From positions 1-64,000 of the forward strand of contig PNON01000001.1 in the NCBI GenBank assembly GCA_013824865.1: DNA of 64,000 nucleotides, written 5' to 3'. The first letter of the stretch is position 1, and each line of letters starts with the position of its first letter. The translations under genes were made by a program, and so were the position numbers. Under the pieces are notes generated by a model. It was not told the DNA's origin, did not search any database, and was given only the letters and a program-made list of their open reading frames with translations. Below are positions 1 through 9,447 of this stretch, one piece after another. Source of the stretch: Anaerolinea sp. GTDB lineage: Bacteria; Chloroflexota; Anaerolineae; Anaerolineales; Anaerolineaceae.

Positions 1-16
1 TTGAGAGAGAATTCAT

Positions 17-45
17 TTGACTTGACTCTTAAAATGCTATATACT
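17..45 (+). promoter_or_regulatory. Sigma70-type promoter upstream of the SWIM gene
   Basis: TTGACT (17-22) and TATACT (40-45) are separated by exactly 17 bp, a near-consensus housekeeping promoter. It would start transcription near position 52, giving a leader of about 120 nt before the SWIM-domain gene at 171, or a short RNA ending at the hairpin at 109-144. Confidence 0.6.
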
Positions 46-108
46 TAATTTAAGGAGCCAGTATACGGCTATGCGAGAATTAATCTCAAAAAGTAGAAAG
101 CCTTAGTA

Positions 109-144
109 AGCGGCATGCGAATTTATACGCGTGCTGCTTTTTTT
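109..144 (+). terminator. Terminator-like hairpin with T7 tract in the leader of the SWIM gene
   Basis: An 11-bp stem (109-119 with 128-138, two G-U wobbles) closes an 8-nt loop and runs straight into seven T residues. It has intrinsic-terminator form and lies between the promoter at 17-45 and the downstream start codon. It could end a roughly 93-nt small RNA or act as an attenuator for the downstream gene. Confidence 0.55.
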
Positions 145-170
145 ATCACACCTTAATAAGGAGAGAACTA

Positions 171-413
171 ATGGATTACGGGATGATCGGCAAGATCGAC
201 AAAGCAAAACGGTATGCACAGGAGCGGAAGCGCATTCACCTGAACGCTATGACGGTTACCTTTGAAGGTGAGAATAATAACCACAATGTTGTGTATAAAG
301 ACGGCGAATGGCAATGCGACTGCGACTTCTTTCAGACCAGGTCGCGCTGCAGCCATACCATGGCTTTGGAGATGATCCTTGATGGGCTGGTACCAGAGTC
401 GGCAATCGAATAA
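171..413 (+). CDS. Small SWIM-type zinc-finger protein
   Basis: An 80-residue protein. Its second half carries a C-x-C-x(n)-C-x-H arrangement (CDCDFFQTRSRCSH), the signature of the SWIM zinc-binding domain, which in other proteins binds nucleic acid or protein partners. The domain makes up nearly the whole protein and no other module is visible. The start at 171 is supported by AAGGAGA about 7 nt upstream. A strong terminator follows directly, so it is monocistronic. The leader contains a separate promoter and terminator-like hairpin. The molecular function is unknown; the SWIM assignment is fairly secure from the spacing of the Cys and His residues. Confidence 0.8.
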   Translation: MDYGMIGKIDKAKRYAQERKRIHLNAMTVTFEGENNNHNVVYKDGEWQCDCDFFQTRSRCSHTMALEMILDGLVPESAIE

Positions 414-430
414 AGCTCGCAAGACCATTC

Positions 431-457
431 AAAGCAGGCCAGCCGGCCTGCTTTTTT
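431..457 (+). terminator. Rho-independent terminator after the SWIM gene
   Basis: Perfect 10-bp stem AAAGCAGGCC / GGCCTGCTTT around a 4-nt loop, followed by more T residues. Confidence 0.9.
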
Positions 458-566
458 TGTTGTTTCCGAGATATACGTCTCCTATTGCATCCAAATACTG
501 GCGTGCTACAATGTTTTTAAGGAAACGATGGCATGATTGATGCTTGAACAGCATGACGGAGGTAAT

Positions 567-1502
567 ATGGACGCGGTTAATAATTTACCTAAAAGAATAA
601 TAAGATTGGGAATCCTCCCCCTTCTGATAGTATCGCTGATGCTGGGCAGTTTCACGCCTGTGCAGGCTGCCGCGCCAACAGGCGGGACATACACTTGCGA
701 GACACCTTATCTCGTCCAGTGGGGGGATACCCTATACAAGATTGGGTTAAGATTTGGGGTGAGCTGGCCGATGATCGCCGCGAACAATGGCATTGGATAT
801 CCATATTGGGTGTATGCCGGGCAATATTTATGTATATCTGGCCCCGGTTATTCTTACGGTTACCCTGGATACAGCTACCCTTATTATAGCTATTACGGAT
901 ATAACTACTACAATTACGGCGTCGGTGTGACAATCACGAATAACATCGTCGATAAGAATGTCAGCATCCAAACCTCGTGGCTTCCGCGGTATGAGGTCTA
1001 TGATGTGTTGATAGGTACCTGCCAGAACGCGGGCTATGGCGGAACCTGGGTCGGAAAGATAGCCACTGATGGGGTGGATGGCGTGTATTCCGGTAAATAC
1101 AAAATCCCGGCAGCATATCACGGGATAAGCTGCCGGGCGGTACGACTTACCAGCCAGGTTTCGGGCAGCACCGGCTATGCTACCTTTTCCAATGGAACAG
1201 GATCGAGCGTTACTGCACCCCTGGATTTTTCAGTCATCAGCGTGGTCCGGAATAAGACCGTTACCATCATCATCAACAATGCCACCAAAGGGTTGAAATA
1301 TAAGATCTATATTGGCCATGAAGGGACTGGCGCAACGGGTGGTACTTATGTGGCCACATTTATTCCGGATTCGAATAAACCTGCCACACTCACTTACAAG
1401 ATCCCTGAGAAGTTGAAAGGTTCAACCAGGCTGGACTTGCGTATAAAAGGCATGTCCACTGGCGAAGATATTTACCACACCTTCCGCAATTCCACTCACT
1501 AA
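567..1502 (+). CDS. Secreted LysM-domain protein with a Tyr/Gly-rich spacer
   Basis: An exported protein of 311 residues. A basic N-terminus and hydrophobic stretch ending in VQAAAP form a Sec signal peptide. A single LysM domain follows (about residues 43-82, 'YLVQWGDTLYKIGLRFGVSW'), a fold that binds peptidoglycan or other GlcNAc polymers. Next comes an unusual tyrosine/glycine-rich tract (about residues 85-118), then about 190 residues of beta-rich sequence resembling two repeats of an extracellular domain that I do not recognise. The ORF track starts at 537, but ATG 567 is preferred because GGAGG lies just before it. A terminator follows directly. The role is probably at the cell surface; there is no catalytic signature. 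Confidence 0.8.
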   Translation: MDAVNNLPKRIIRLGILPLLIVSLMLGSFTPVQAAAPTGGTYTCETPYLVQWGDTLYKIGLRFGVSWPMIAANNGIGYPYWVYAGQYLCISGPGYSYGYPGYSYPYYSYYGYNYYNYGVGVTITNNIVDKNVSIQTSWLPRYEVYDVLIGTCQNAGYGGTWVGKIATDGVDGVYSGKYKIPAAYHGISCRAVRLTSQVSGSTGYATFSNGTGSSVTAPLDFSVISVVRNKTVTIIINNATKGLKYKIYIGHEGTGATGGTYVATFIPDSNKPATLTYKIPEKLKGSTRLDLRIKGMSTGEDIYHTFRNSTH

Positions 1503-1520
1503 TTCTGGTTTATTCAACCT

Positions 1521-1557
1521 AAGCTGACCTGCCCTTATGGTGAAGGTCAGCTTTTTT
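1521..1557 (+). terminator. Rho-independent terminator after the LysM gene
   Basis: Stem AAGCTGACCT / AGGTCAGCTT (10 bp) around a 13-nt loop, followed by a run of T. Confidence 0.88.
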
Positions 1558-1660
1558 TGAAAACAGGCAAAGCTTACGACCAGAATTCCAATCAACAGCG
1601 AGTGGCTGTTTAATAAGGTAAAATTAAAGTTAATATAAGTTATAAGGAAAGGGAAATCTA

Positions 1661-2578
1661 TTGTTTGAGATCGTATTTCTGGGAACCTCAGCATCCGCAC
1701 CATCGGTTCACCGCGGCCTCTCCGCCCAGCTGGTGAAGCACGATGAGCACCGCTTTCTGATAGACTGCGGCGAAGGCACCCAGCGGCAAATTTTACAATC
1801 AGGGCTTGGTTTTAAACATATGAACCGCATCCTGATCACCCACAGCCATCTGGATCACATTTTGGGGTTGGCCGGGCTGCTCTCCACTTTCATGCGCTGG
1901 GAGGCGATTGAAGCTTTGGATATCTACGCGGGCAAAGCCTCGATCGAGCGCATTAACGATCTATTATACGGTGTGGTGCTGCGTAACACGCCAGCGCCCA
2001 TGGCGATCAACATGGTTCAGATACAGCCTGGCGTGATTCTGGAAGAGAAAGATTTCACTATTTCAGCGTTCCCGGTTTTCCACCGCGGGCAGGATTGTTA
2101 CGGCTTCCGGTTTGAAGAAAAAGGCAAGCAGCCTTTCCTGGCTGAAAAAGCTGACGAGTTGGGTGTTCCATCGGGTCCGTTGCGACGGGAACTGGTGCAG
2201 GGGAATACGATTACGCTGGAAGACGGCCGGCTGATAAGGCCAACAGATGTACTGGGGTCATTAAAAGAAGGTACACGCCTGGTGCATGTTGGGGATGTGG
2301 GGCAAACGGAGAACCTGGTACAGGAGTGTATGGGGGCGGATACGCTGGTTATCGAAGCCACCTACCTGGAGGAGGAAGCCGCCATGGCGAAGCAGTTTGC
2401 CCACCTTACCGCAAAACGCGCGGCAGAATTGGCGGTGGCAAGTGGCGTTAAGCAATTGCTCTTAACCCATATCTCGCGGAGGTACCGCGAAAAAGATGTT
2501 CTGGCGGAGGCGCAAGTTGTATTCCCAAATACCACCGTGGTCAGGGATTTCGACACATTTTTATGTAAGAGAATATGA
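1661..2578 (+). CDS. rnz: Ribonuclease Z (tRNA 3'-endonuclease)
   Basis: A 305-residue metallo-beta-lactamase-fold protein matching bacterial RNase Z, which removes the 3' trailer of tRNA precursors. The N-terminus 'FLGTSASAPS' and the zinc-binding motif HSHLDH (about residues 62-67) are diagnostic. Later His and Asp ligands are in place ('HVGDVGQT', 'LLTHISRRY'). The length is normal for the family. The start is a TTG preceded by AAGGAAAGGG. The tRNAs in this window do not encode their CCA end, consistent with a need for RNase Z processing. Confidence 0.93.
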   Translation: MFEIVFLGTSASAPSVHRGLSAQLVKHDEHRFLIDCGEGTQRQILQSGLGFKHMNRILITHSHLDHILGLAGLLSTFMRWEAIEALDIYAGKASIERINDLLYGVVLRNTPAPMAINMVQIQPGVILEEKDFTISAFPVFHRGQDCYGFRFEEKGKQPFLAEKADELGVPSGPLRRELVQGNTITLEDGRLIRPTDVLGSLKEGTRLVHVGDVGQTENLVQECMGADTLVIEATYLEEEAAMAKQFAHLTAKRAAELAVASGVKQLLLTHISRRYREKDVLAEAQVVFPNTTVVRDFDTFLCKRI

Positions 2579-2652
2579 GCAGAAAAAATAAATATTGCTA
2601 TCTAGGGAAAGGCTTGTGCGTTTCATATTCAATCAGCTCCGGCTCCGTGATG

Positions 2653-3062
2653 TTATTGTAGTAATGGAGGACGATTAAAGACGGTGTAAAGCAGCCAGGC
2701 GATCATGGCAATGATCACGAGCCAAAAGACTATCACGACCAACGCGGCTTTTCGGTTCTTTGCCAGATCTTCAGGTCGAATGTCTCGGGCTTTATTGCGC
2801 GAATCTGCCATCACCTCAGCTGGTATCATGCGGATGGCCAGCCAGATGCCGATAGGGAGGAATAAGGCGTATCCAGGTATCCAAGAAAGGGAATGAAATC
2901 CGGAATCAGATCAATGGGACTGATGGTGATGGCTACCAGGAACGCACAGAACGCCCGGGCGTACCAGGGAGTGCGGGGATCGCGATAGGCATACACTAGC
3001 ACGACCAGTTCTTTTTCCAACGTGCCTGACCAGGCTTTAAGCTGCTGCATGAATTGACGCAT
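2653..3062 (-). pseudogene. DUF1232 (YkvA-type) membrane protein broken by a 1-nt deletion
   Basis: The ORF track shows only 78 residues (2826-3062), ending in nonsense after 'IPFLGYLD'. On the same strand, another frame continues with 'LPIGIWLAIRMIPAEVMAD', the conserved second half of DUF1232, followed by a hydrophobic segment and a stop at 2653. One missing base between 2871 and 2870 would restore 'GYLDDALFLPIG' and a 136-residue protein. The DUF1232 core motif 'SPIDLIPDFIPFLGYLD' is intact. DUF1232 proteins are small membrane proteins of unknown function. Either a recent frameshift or a base-calling error explains this; the good preservation of the second half favours a recent or artefactual event. 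Confidence 0.85.
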
Positions 3063-3154
3063 AAGGATATTATAGGATGATATTGACCATGGGAATACGT
3101 TCGCAGCAATTTGCTTAGCTTGACTCCCTCAGCAGACAAAGGTAAGATTTCTGC

Positions 3155-4435
3155 ATGTATCTAAAAGGCAGTAAGTGGAGCATGCTTAAAAAACGCAAGC
3201 CATTGCGGCTGGGGCGTATCCTGTTCCTGTTGGTACTGGTGGGCGGTGTCTTATACTTCAACCAGGTGATCGTTCCAGTCACGGCTCCGTTCTTTATTCC
3301 CACTACCACCCCCACGCGAGCACCGGAAGCTTACATCGCGGATGCAGAAGCGCTCACTTTGGATGGGAAATTCCTGCAGGCGGTGGATGCTTATAAGCAA
3401 GCCATTGAAGTGGATCCGCAGAATGCCGCAAATTATGTGAACATAGCCAAGATCCTCATCTATACCCAGCAGTATGCCAACGCGCGAACTTCCGCTGAGA
3501 ATGCGCTACTGCTCAACCCCAACAACCCACAAGCGCATGTCATGCGCGCCTGGGCGCTGACATTACAGGGGGAGTATCAATTGGCTGAGGCGACAGTGAA
3601 ACGCGCGTTGGAGTTGGATAGCAATAACCCAATGGCACACGCCGTTTATGCTGAATTGCTGGTGAAGATGCTGGAGGTAGGCCAGGCGCCAATCAATGCC
3701 GCGGAAAAAGCCGCAGAGGAATCCCGCCTGGCGCTGGCTCTTGCCCCTGAGATTATGGAAACGCATCGGGCTCGCGGTATTGTGTTGCACAATACCGCCA
3801 ACTATGAGTTAGCCATACAGGAATACCTGACAGCCATCAATCTCAACCCGAATTTGCCAGACATCCACCTGGCTTTGGGTCTGGCATACCGCTCATTGGA
3901 TCCACCTCAATATGACCAGGCAGTGGAGGAATTTACTAAAGCAAACGCCCTGAATCCCGCCGATCCGCTGCCGGATACTTACATCGCCAGGACTTACGTT
4001 ACCATCGGTGAATATGCCAAGGCCATACAGTATGCAGAGCAGGCCAAGAATGATGCACCCTCAGACCCGTACATGTGGGGGAATCTGGGTACCATGTACT
4101 ACCGCAACCGGCAGTATGAAGACGCGGTGCTGCCATTGCAACTGACTGTCCGTGGTGGCAATGTCCCTGAGAGCGATGTGGTGGTGGAAGGTTTGGCGCT
4201 GGACTATGGCCGCATCGCAGAGTACTACTACCTTTATGGTTTAACCCTGGCGCGGCTGAACCAGTGTAATGAGGCTATTCAAGTATCGTCTCTTTTGATT
4301 CAGGGCGTGCCGAATGACGAGACCTCTGTGTATAATGCGAATGAGATGGTCAACATCTGCCAGGCGAACTTGAATGTCACTCCGGGGGCAGAATTGCAGG
4401 CAACCGAATTGCCCACAGAGACCCCTCAACCGTAG
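3155..4435 (+). CDS. Membrane-anchored TPR protein (first of a tandem pair)
   Basis: A 426-residue protein with one N-terminal transmembrane segment ('ILFLLVLVGGVLYF'), a short Thr/Pro linker ('TTTPTRAPEAY') and then consecutive tetratricopeptide repeats ('AVDAYKQAIEVDPQNAANYVNIAKI' type) to near the C-terminus. The tail is again Thr/Pro rich. TPR arrays are protein-protein interaction scaffolds; no enzymatic domain is seen. The same architecture in the next gene, one nucleotide downstream, indicates duplication and co-translation. An alternative start at ATG 3182 removes nine residues; neither start has an ideal ribosome-binding site. Probably exposed on the outer face of the cytoplasmic membrane. 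Confidence 0.8.
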   Translation: MYLKGSKWSMLKKRKPLRLGRILFLLVLVGGVLYFNQVIVPVTAPFFIPTTTPTRAPEAYIADAEALTLDGKFLQAVDAYKQAIEVDPQNAANYVNIAKILIYTQQYANARTSAENALLLNPNNPQAHVMRAWALTLQGEYQLAEATVKRALELDSNNPMAHAVYAELLVKMLEVGQAPINAAEKAAEESRLALALAPEIMETHRARGIVLHNTANYELAIQEYLTAINLNPNLPDIHLALGLAYRSLDPPQYDQAVEEFTKANALNPADPLPDTYIARTYVTIGEYAKAIQYAEQAKNDAPSDPYMWGNLGTMYYRNRQYEDAVLPLQLTVRGGNVPESDVVVEGLALDYGRIAEYYYLYGLTLARLNQCNEAIQVSSLLIQGVPNDETSVYNANEMVNICQANLNVTPGAELQATELPTETPQP

Positions 4436-4436
4436 A

Positions 4437-5801
4437 ATGAACTTAACCGGCAAACAGATTTCGTTTCACCGTAAAAAGAGTTTGTTTAACCCGTACAAAG
4501 TCCTTTTGCTGCTTACATTGATCTTTGGTGGGGTGATGTTGCTGCGGGCAATCAACCAGGGAGATGTCAAACCCATGTTTGCTCCCACCATGACACCCAC
4601 GCGCACAAACCGCTCGCACATCCTGGAAGCACAAACGCAATTCGAGGCTGGCAACCTGAATGCAGCCATTGCTGCCTACCAGGCGGCGATTGAACTTTCT
4701 CCCAATGATGGCACGTTGTGGGCAGAGCTGGCCAGGATCCAGACATATTCTTCCGCCAGCCTGACTACAGACGCAGCTCGAAGTCAGCGGTTAAATGAAG
4801 CGCTGGAATCCATCAACAAAGCCCGCGACCTGTCCCCGGATAGCTCGATAGTCCATGCCATACGCAGCTTTGTATTGGACTGGAATGCAAACCCGGTCAT
4901 TGCGGGGGAAAAGACACAAGCGTATCTGACGGAAGCCGAGCAGGAGGCTGTCAGGGCACTGCAGTTGGATAACCGAAACACCCTGGCGCTGGCTTTCTAC
5001 GCGGAAATCCTGATCGACTCATTGAAATGGACTCAGGCGCAGCAATACATTGAGCAGGCAGTGGCCAGGGATGACACCCTGATGGATGTACACCGCATCT
5101 ACGGGCAGCTATGGGAATCGATGGGAGATTACCCCTCGGCTATCGAGGAGTACAAGAAAGCCGCCATGCTCGCGCCCAATATGACCTTTTTATATATCTA
5201 TATTGGGGCCAATTACCGGCGTATGGCAGCCAATGACCCAGAATCCCCTTATTATATTAATTCATTGGAGTACTTTGAGAAAGCTGCCAACATCAATGAA
5301 CAATTGGGGGTTAAAGACCCTGTGCCTTATCTTTCAATCTCAAAGACTTACTCGCAGATGGGCGAATTCTTCATTGCATCGCGCAATGTGCAAAAAGCCT
5401 TGACCTTCGATCCATCCAACGCGGATGTTTACGGCCAGTTGGGCATTGTTTACTTCAAAGCCAAGAACTATGAGGGCTCTATCCCGGCTTTAAAGTGCGC
5501 GGTGTACGGCTGCAACGCGGTGGAAAGCTGCGAAGCGCGGCAGTGTGATGCAGAGACAGACCCGGATATCGTGATTGCCGGGTTGCCAATCTCAAATACG
5601 ACAGTGGTTTATTATTACACCTACGGGTCGGTGCTGGCCGGGCTGGCGCGTACAACGAATGATTATTGCACTGAATCTCTGCGGGTGTTTTCGGAAGTGC
5701 GGGCACAATACTATCGGGATAAAGACATCATGAGTATTGTTCAGGCGGGTGAGCAGATCTGTGAGTCGCTGTATGCCACGCCAACTCCGCGCGGGCCGTA
5801 A
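4437..5801 (+). CDS. Membrane-anchored TPR protein (second of a tandem pair)
   Basis: A 454-residue paralogue of the preceding gene with the same layout: basic N-terminus, one transmembrane helix ('VLLLLTLIFGGVMLLRAI'), Thr/Pro linker ('APTMTPTRTNRS'), then TPR repeats. The C-terminal region contains several Cys residues ('CAVYGCNAVESCEARQCD') absent from the first copy, which could form disulphides in an extracytoplasmic domain. The track start at 4374 lies inside the previous gene out of frame; ATG 4437, directly after the previous stop, gives the homologous N-terminus. Likely co-translated with the first copy. Function unknown beyond scaffolding. Confidence 0.8.
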   Translation: MNLTGKQISFHRKKSLFNPYKVLLLLTLIFGGVMLLRAINQGDVKPMFAPTMTPTRTNRSHILEAQTQFEAGNLNAAIAAYQAAIELSPNDGTLWAELARIQTYSSASLTTDAARSQRLNEALESINKARDLSPDSSIVHAIRSFVLDWNANPVIAGEKTQAYLTEAEQEAVRALQLDNRNTLALAFYAEILIDSLKWTQAQQYIEQAVARDDTLMDVHRIYGQLWESMGDYPSAIEEYKKAAMLAPNMTFLYIYIGANYRRMAANDPESPYYINSLEYFEKAANINEQLGVKDPVPYLSISKTYSQMGEFFIASRNVQKALTFDPSNADVYGQLGIVYFKAKNYEGSIPALKCAVYGCNAVESCEARQCDAETDPDIVIAGLPISNTTVVYYYTYGSVLAGLARTTNDYCTESLRVFSEVRAQYYRDKDIMSIVQAGEQICESLYATPTPRGP

Positions 5802-5848
5802 GGGCACGGTGTCATCGCGGGCTTTTTGGTAGGTTGGATAGAGCCGGT

Positions 5849-5867
5849 TCCCGAGCTTGTCGAGGGA
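5849..5867. repeat. Short palindromic intergenic repeat (TCCC-GAGCTTGTCGA-GGGA type)
   Basis: TCCCGAGCTTGTCGAGGGA is an imperfect palindrome of a kind often dispersed between genes in bacteria. It lies in the 267-bp gap between the TPR pair and groESL, upstream of the groE promoter. No function is evident. Confidence 0.4.
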
Positions 5868-5965
5868 CAACGAAATCCAACTAATAGGAAAACCATAGAT
5901 TGCTTAGGTCGTAAAAGGCACTCCCCAATAATATATAAGAGTTGTATAAGAATCGCATTTTCCAC

Positions 5966-5994
5966 TTGACTCCATGTTTGAAGACGGGTATTAT
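5966..5994 (+). promoter_or_regulatory. groESL promoter
   Basis: TTGACT (5966-5971) and TATTAT (5989-5994) with a 17-bp spacer. The predicted transcription start (about 6001) lies at the left edge of the CIRCE operator, the usual geometry for HrcA repression. Confidence 0.85.
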
Positions 5995-6002
5995 AGGGTG
6001 TG

Positions 6003-6029
6003 TTAGCACTCACTTCACGAGAGTGCTAA
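6003..6029 (+). promoter_or_regulatory. CIRCE operator (HrcA binding site)
   Basis: A perfect match to the CIRCE consensus TTAGCACTC-N9-GAGTGCTAA, 40 bp upstream of groES. CIRCE is bound by the heat-labile repressor HrcA, so groESL here should be induced by heat and misfolding. hrcA itself is not in the window. Confidence 0.97.
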
Positions 6030-6068
6030 CCATACCCAAAGTTTACACATTCTATATTGGAGGATTTT

Positions 6069-6368
6069 ATGGCAATAAACTTAAAACCCCTGGGCAGCCG
6101 CGTGGTTGTCGAACCCATCGAGCAGGAAGAAGTACTTCCGAGTGGCCTCGTCTTACCGGAAACAGCAAAAGAAAAACCTCAGAAAGGCACTGTCCTTTCC
6201 GTTGGCGCTGGAGACCGCGATGATGAAGGCAAGCGCGTCCCCATGGACGTAAAAGTTGGCGATGTCGTGCTTTATGCAAAATACGGCGGCACCGAGATCA
6301 AGCTGGAAAGCAAGAAACTACTCATCCTGCGCGAATCTGACATTCTCGCCATTGTTGAAGGCAAGTAA
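6069..6368 (+). CDS. groES: Co-chaperonin GroES
   Basis: A 99-residue GroES: '[17 protein letters not shown]' at the N-terminus, the mobile-loop region '[21 protein letters not shown]', and the beta-barrel ending in 'DILAIVEGK'. It caps the GroEL cylinder and closes the folding chamber. The track start at 6057 is too early: GGAGG (about 6059-6063) is the ribosome-binding site for ATG 6069. First gene of the CIRCE-controlled groESL operon, with groEL 30 bp downstream. Confidence 0.97.
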   Translation: MAINLKPLGSRVVVEPIEQEEVLPSGLVLPETAKEKPQKGTVLSVGAGDRDDEGKRVPMDVKVGDVVLYAKYGGTEIKLESKKLLILRESDILAIVEGK

Positions 6369-6386
6369 TTTTTAGTAAATTAATAA

Positions 6387-8030
<1,644 letters not shown>

Positions 8031-8057
8031 ATCGACTCAGGGAATTACAAACACACA

Positions 8058-8087
8058 CCGGACGGGAATTTCCCGTCCGGTTCTTTT
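8058..8087 (+). terminator. Rho-independent terminator of groESL
   Basis: Perfect 10-bp stem CCGGACGGGA / TCCCGTCCGG with a 3-nt loop, then TTCTTTT. Confidence 0.9.
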
Positions 8088-8248
8088 ATTGATATTTCAG
8101 TTGCATCCGCAGGGACTAGTCCCAGCAGTTTATTCTCCCGCCTCCTTGACATTAATACTATCCCCGGTCAGGAGAACGAATGCAGCCATTGGAGAGGATG
8201 TCTGCGAAGCAGTAAACGAACAAAAGCAGCCCCCGATATATAACCTTC

Positions 8249-8279
8249 TTGAACCAGCTTCGCCTAACGTTGTTATAAT
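8249..8279 (+). promoter_or_regulatory. Putative promoter of the DsrE-family gene (extended -10)
   Basis: TGT-TATAAT (8271-8279) is an extended -10 element, with a possible TTGAAC -35 at 8249-8254 (19-bp spacing). It lies about 45 bp upstream of the DsrE-family start codon, which has its own GGAGG at 8313-8317. The rest of the 8088-8324 gap holds no recognisable gene. Confidence 0.5.
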
Positions 8280-8324
8280 TAGCAAATTAGCGGTATATCT
8301 AACAGCATTCTTGGAGGTAATCCC

Positions 8325-8672
8325 ATGAAAATTCTATTTATCCTTAACGATTCCCCTTATGGCATTGAGCGGCCATACAATGGGCTGCGACTGGCGATGA
8401 GTCTTTCAAAAAAACCGGATGTTGAACTATCAGTCAGCCTGATGGGGGATGCGGTTCTTTGTGCCAGGAAAGGGCAAAAAACGCCGGATGGTTTTTATAA
8501 CATCGAACGCATGATTCAGAGCCTTGTCCGAAAGGGCATGGTAGCCACCTGAGGCACTTGTTCTGAAGCCCGCGGGCTCGGGCAAAATGATTTGATTGAT
8601 GGCGTTCAGCGAAGTTCTATGGAAGAGCTGGCAGACAAGGTGATTGAAGCGGATAAAGTTTTGGTGTTTTAA
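8325..8672 (+). CDS. DsrE-family protein, candidate selenoprotein with in-frame UGA (Sec76)
   Basis: The ORF track stops at 8552 (75 residues), but translation continues in the same frame for 39 more residues to TAA 8670-8672. Read through the TGA at 8550-8552, the product is 115 residues, the normal length of DsrE/DsrF-like proteins: 'MKILFILNDSPYGIERPYNGLRLA' at the start and 'GTCSEARGLGQNDLIDG ... ADKVLVF' at the end. Homologues have CGTCxxARG at this point; here it would read U-G-T-C, a Sec version of a CxxC redox motif. A hairpin with a bacterial-SECIS-like apical loop begins 16 nt after the TGA. Selenocysteine in DsrE-like proteins is known from prokaryotic selenoproteome surveys (recollection). 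The alternative is a nonsense mutation of the Cys codon. Likely a cytosolic sulfur-transfer or redox protein. Confidence 0.75.
8568..8583 (+). promoter_or_regulatory. Candidate bacterial SECIS hairpin
   Basis: A GCCCG/CGGGC 5-bp stem (8568-8572 with 8579-8583) closes the 6-nt loop CGGGCT. The loop starts 21 nt after the UGA and has G at its second position, which fits the loose bSECIS model (short stem, small apical loop with an early G, placed just after the UGA). An alternative shorter fold (AGCCC/GGGCT) also exists. Structure is judged by eye only. Confidence 0.45.
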
Positions 8673-8695
8673 TTCGGGCGTTCTTTCAAAGCTGA

Positions 8696-8719
8696 CTCCT
8701 CACCGTCCCTGGCGAGGAG
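8696..8719. repeat. Small inverted repeat in the gap after the DsrE gene
   Basis: CTCCTC...GAGGAG with a 12-nt loop, followed by a G-rich stretch. It resembles the pyrimidine/purine palindromes found inside the restriction-modification genes of this window (13421, 51289, 51550), so may belong to the same dispersed repeat group. Nothing else recognisable occurs in 8673-8950. Confidence 0.35.
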
Positions 8720-8953
8720 AGATGGGGGGAAACGCAACCGCGTAGTAGCTAGATCGATTGGGGTAGGTTCAACCGTTTCGCGTGGAAGGGTATTGTAATT
8801 GTATAGACAAATTGTATAATTAAAAATATGCAGTGAATTTTGCCTTTCAGCATCCATTCACTGGTTTTCGGATTATTTACGCTGCTGAGTGATCAGGATT
8901 CTTTTTGCATGTGTTCTTAAATCACAAGGACCTAATGATCGAAAGGAGTAATG

Positions 8954-9334
8954 ATGAGCACAGAAGAACCTACTCAAAATAAAAGGGGAGGGTGCCTTAC
9001 AGTTTTCCTTATCGTCTTATTCATCGTAAGCCCACTATACATACTCATAAGCGTTGTCCCGCCTTCAGAACAGTTGCAGGAATCGCTTCCAAACTGGCCT
9101 GTGTGGGCAATGTATCTGATGGGTTTACTTGGATTGCTAAACCTGGTGTCTGCCATTGCCATGTGGAAATGGAAAAAATGGGGCGCATTTGTTTTTGCCA
9201 GTGCTGTTACCATTTTCTTTGGTATGAGTATACTCAGAGGCGCCATAAGCCCACCAGGCGCTCTCTTTGGGCTTGCCATTAGTATTGCAGTTCTGGTAAG
9301 AATTTTGAAACCAGTCTGGCAAAAGATGAAGTAG
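8954..9334 (+). CDS. Small integral membrane protein of unknown function
   Basis: A 126-residue protein with about four hydrophobic segments: 'LTVFLIVLFIVSPLYILI', 'AMYLMGLLGLLNLVSAIAM', 'AFVFASAVTIFFGMSI' and 'GALFGLAISIAVLVRI'. A short polar N-terminus and basic tail are consistent with a cytoplasmic-membrane protein. No family is recognised. AAGGAG lies 5 nt upstream of ATG 8954; the track start at 8951 is the adjacent ATG. It stands alone between the DsrE gene and the accessory region that begins at 9361. Confidence 0.6.
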   Translation: MSTEEPTQNKRGGCLTVFLIVLFIVSPLYILISVVPPSEQLQESLPNWPVWAMYLMGLLGLLNLVSAIAMWKWKKWGAFVFASAVTIFFGMSILRGAISPPGALFGLAISIAVLVRILKPVWQKMK

Positions 9335-9360
9335 CAAGTAGAGACACGTCCCTGCGCGAA

Positions 9361-9447
9361 TTAACGCCCCTCCACAATCTTGATCTCTTCCTCGGTCAGC
9401 CCGCATAACTCATACACCAGCATGTCGGTCCGCTGGTCGGTCTGGTC
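9361..9447 (-). repeat. Detached copy A of the restriction-gene 3' end
   Basis: On the minus strand this encodes '...LVYELCGLTEEEIKIVEGR' and a stop, matching the C-terminus of the Type IIG-like enzyme at 12011-15115 ('LVYELYGLTAEEIKIVEG'). It has no gene body attached. It lies just downstream of the DUF5677-like gene, so the two cargo genes 9539-11552 are bracketed by this copy and copy B (11618-11761). Confidence 0.8.

Noticed and set aside
71-106. Leader peptide (11 codons) in the transcript before the SWIM gene
   Set aside because: The AAGGAG is 13 nt from its ATG and there is no run of regulatory codons. Kept only as a remark under the small-RNA finding.
5775-5830. Terminator after the TPR genes (GCGGGC ... 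GCGGGCTTTTT)
   Set aside because: The two GCGGGC units are direct, not inverted, repeats, so no stem forms.
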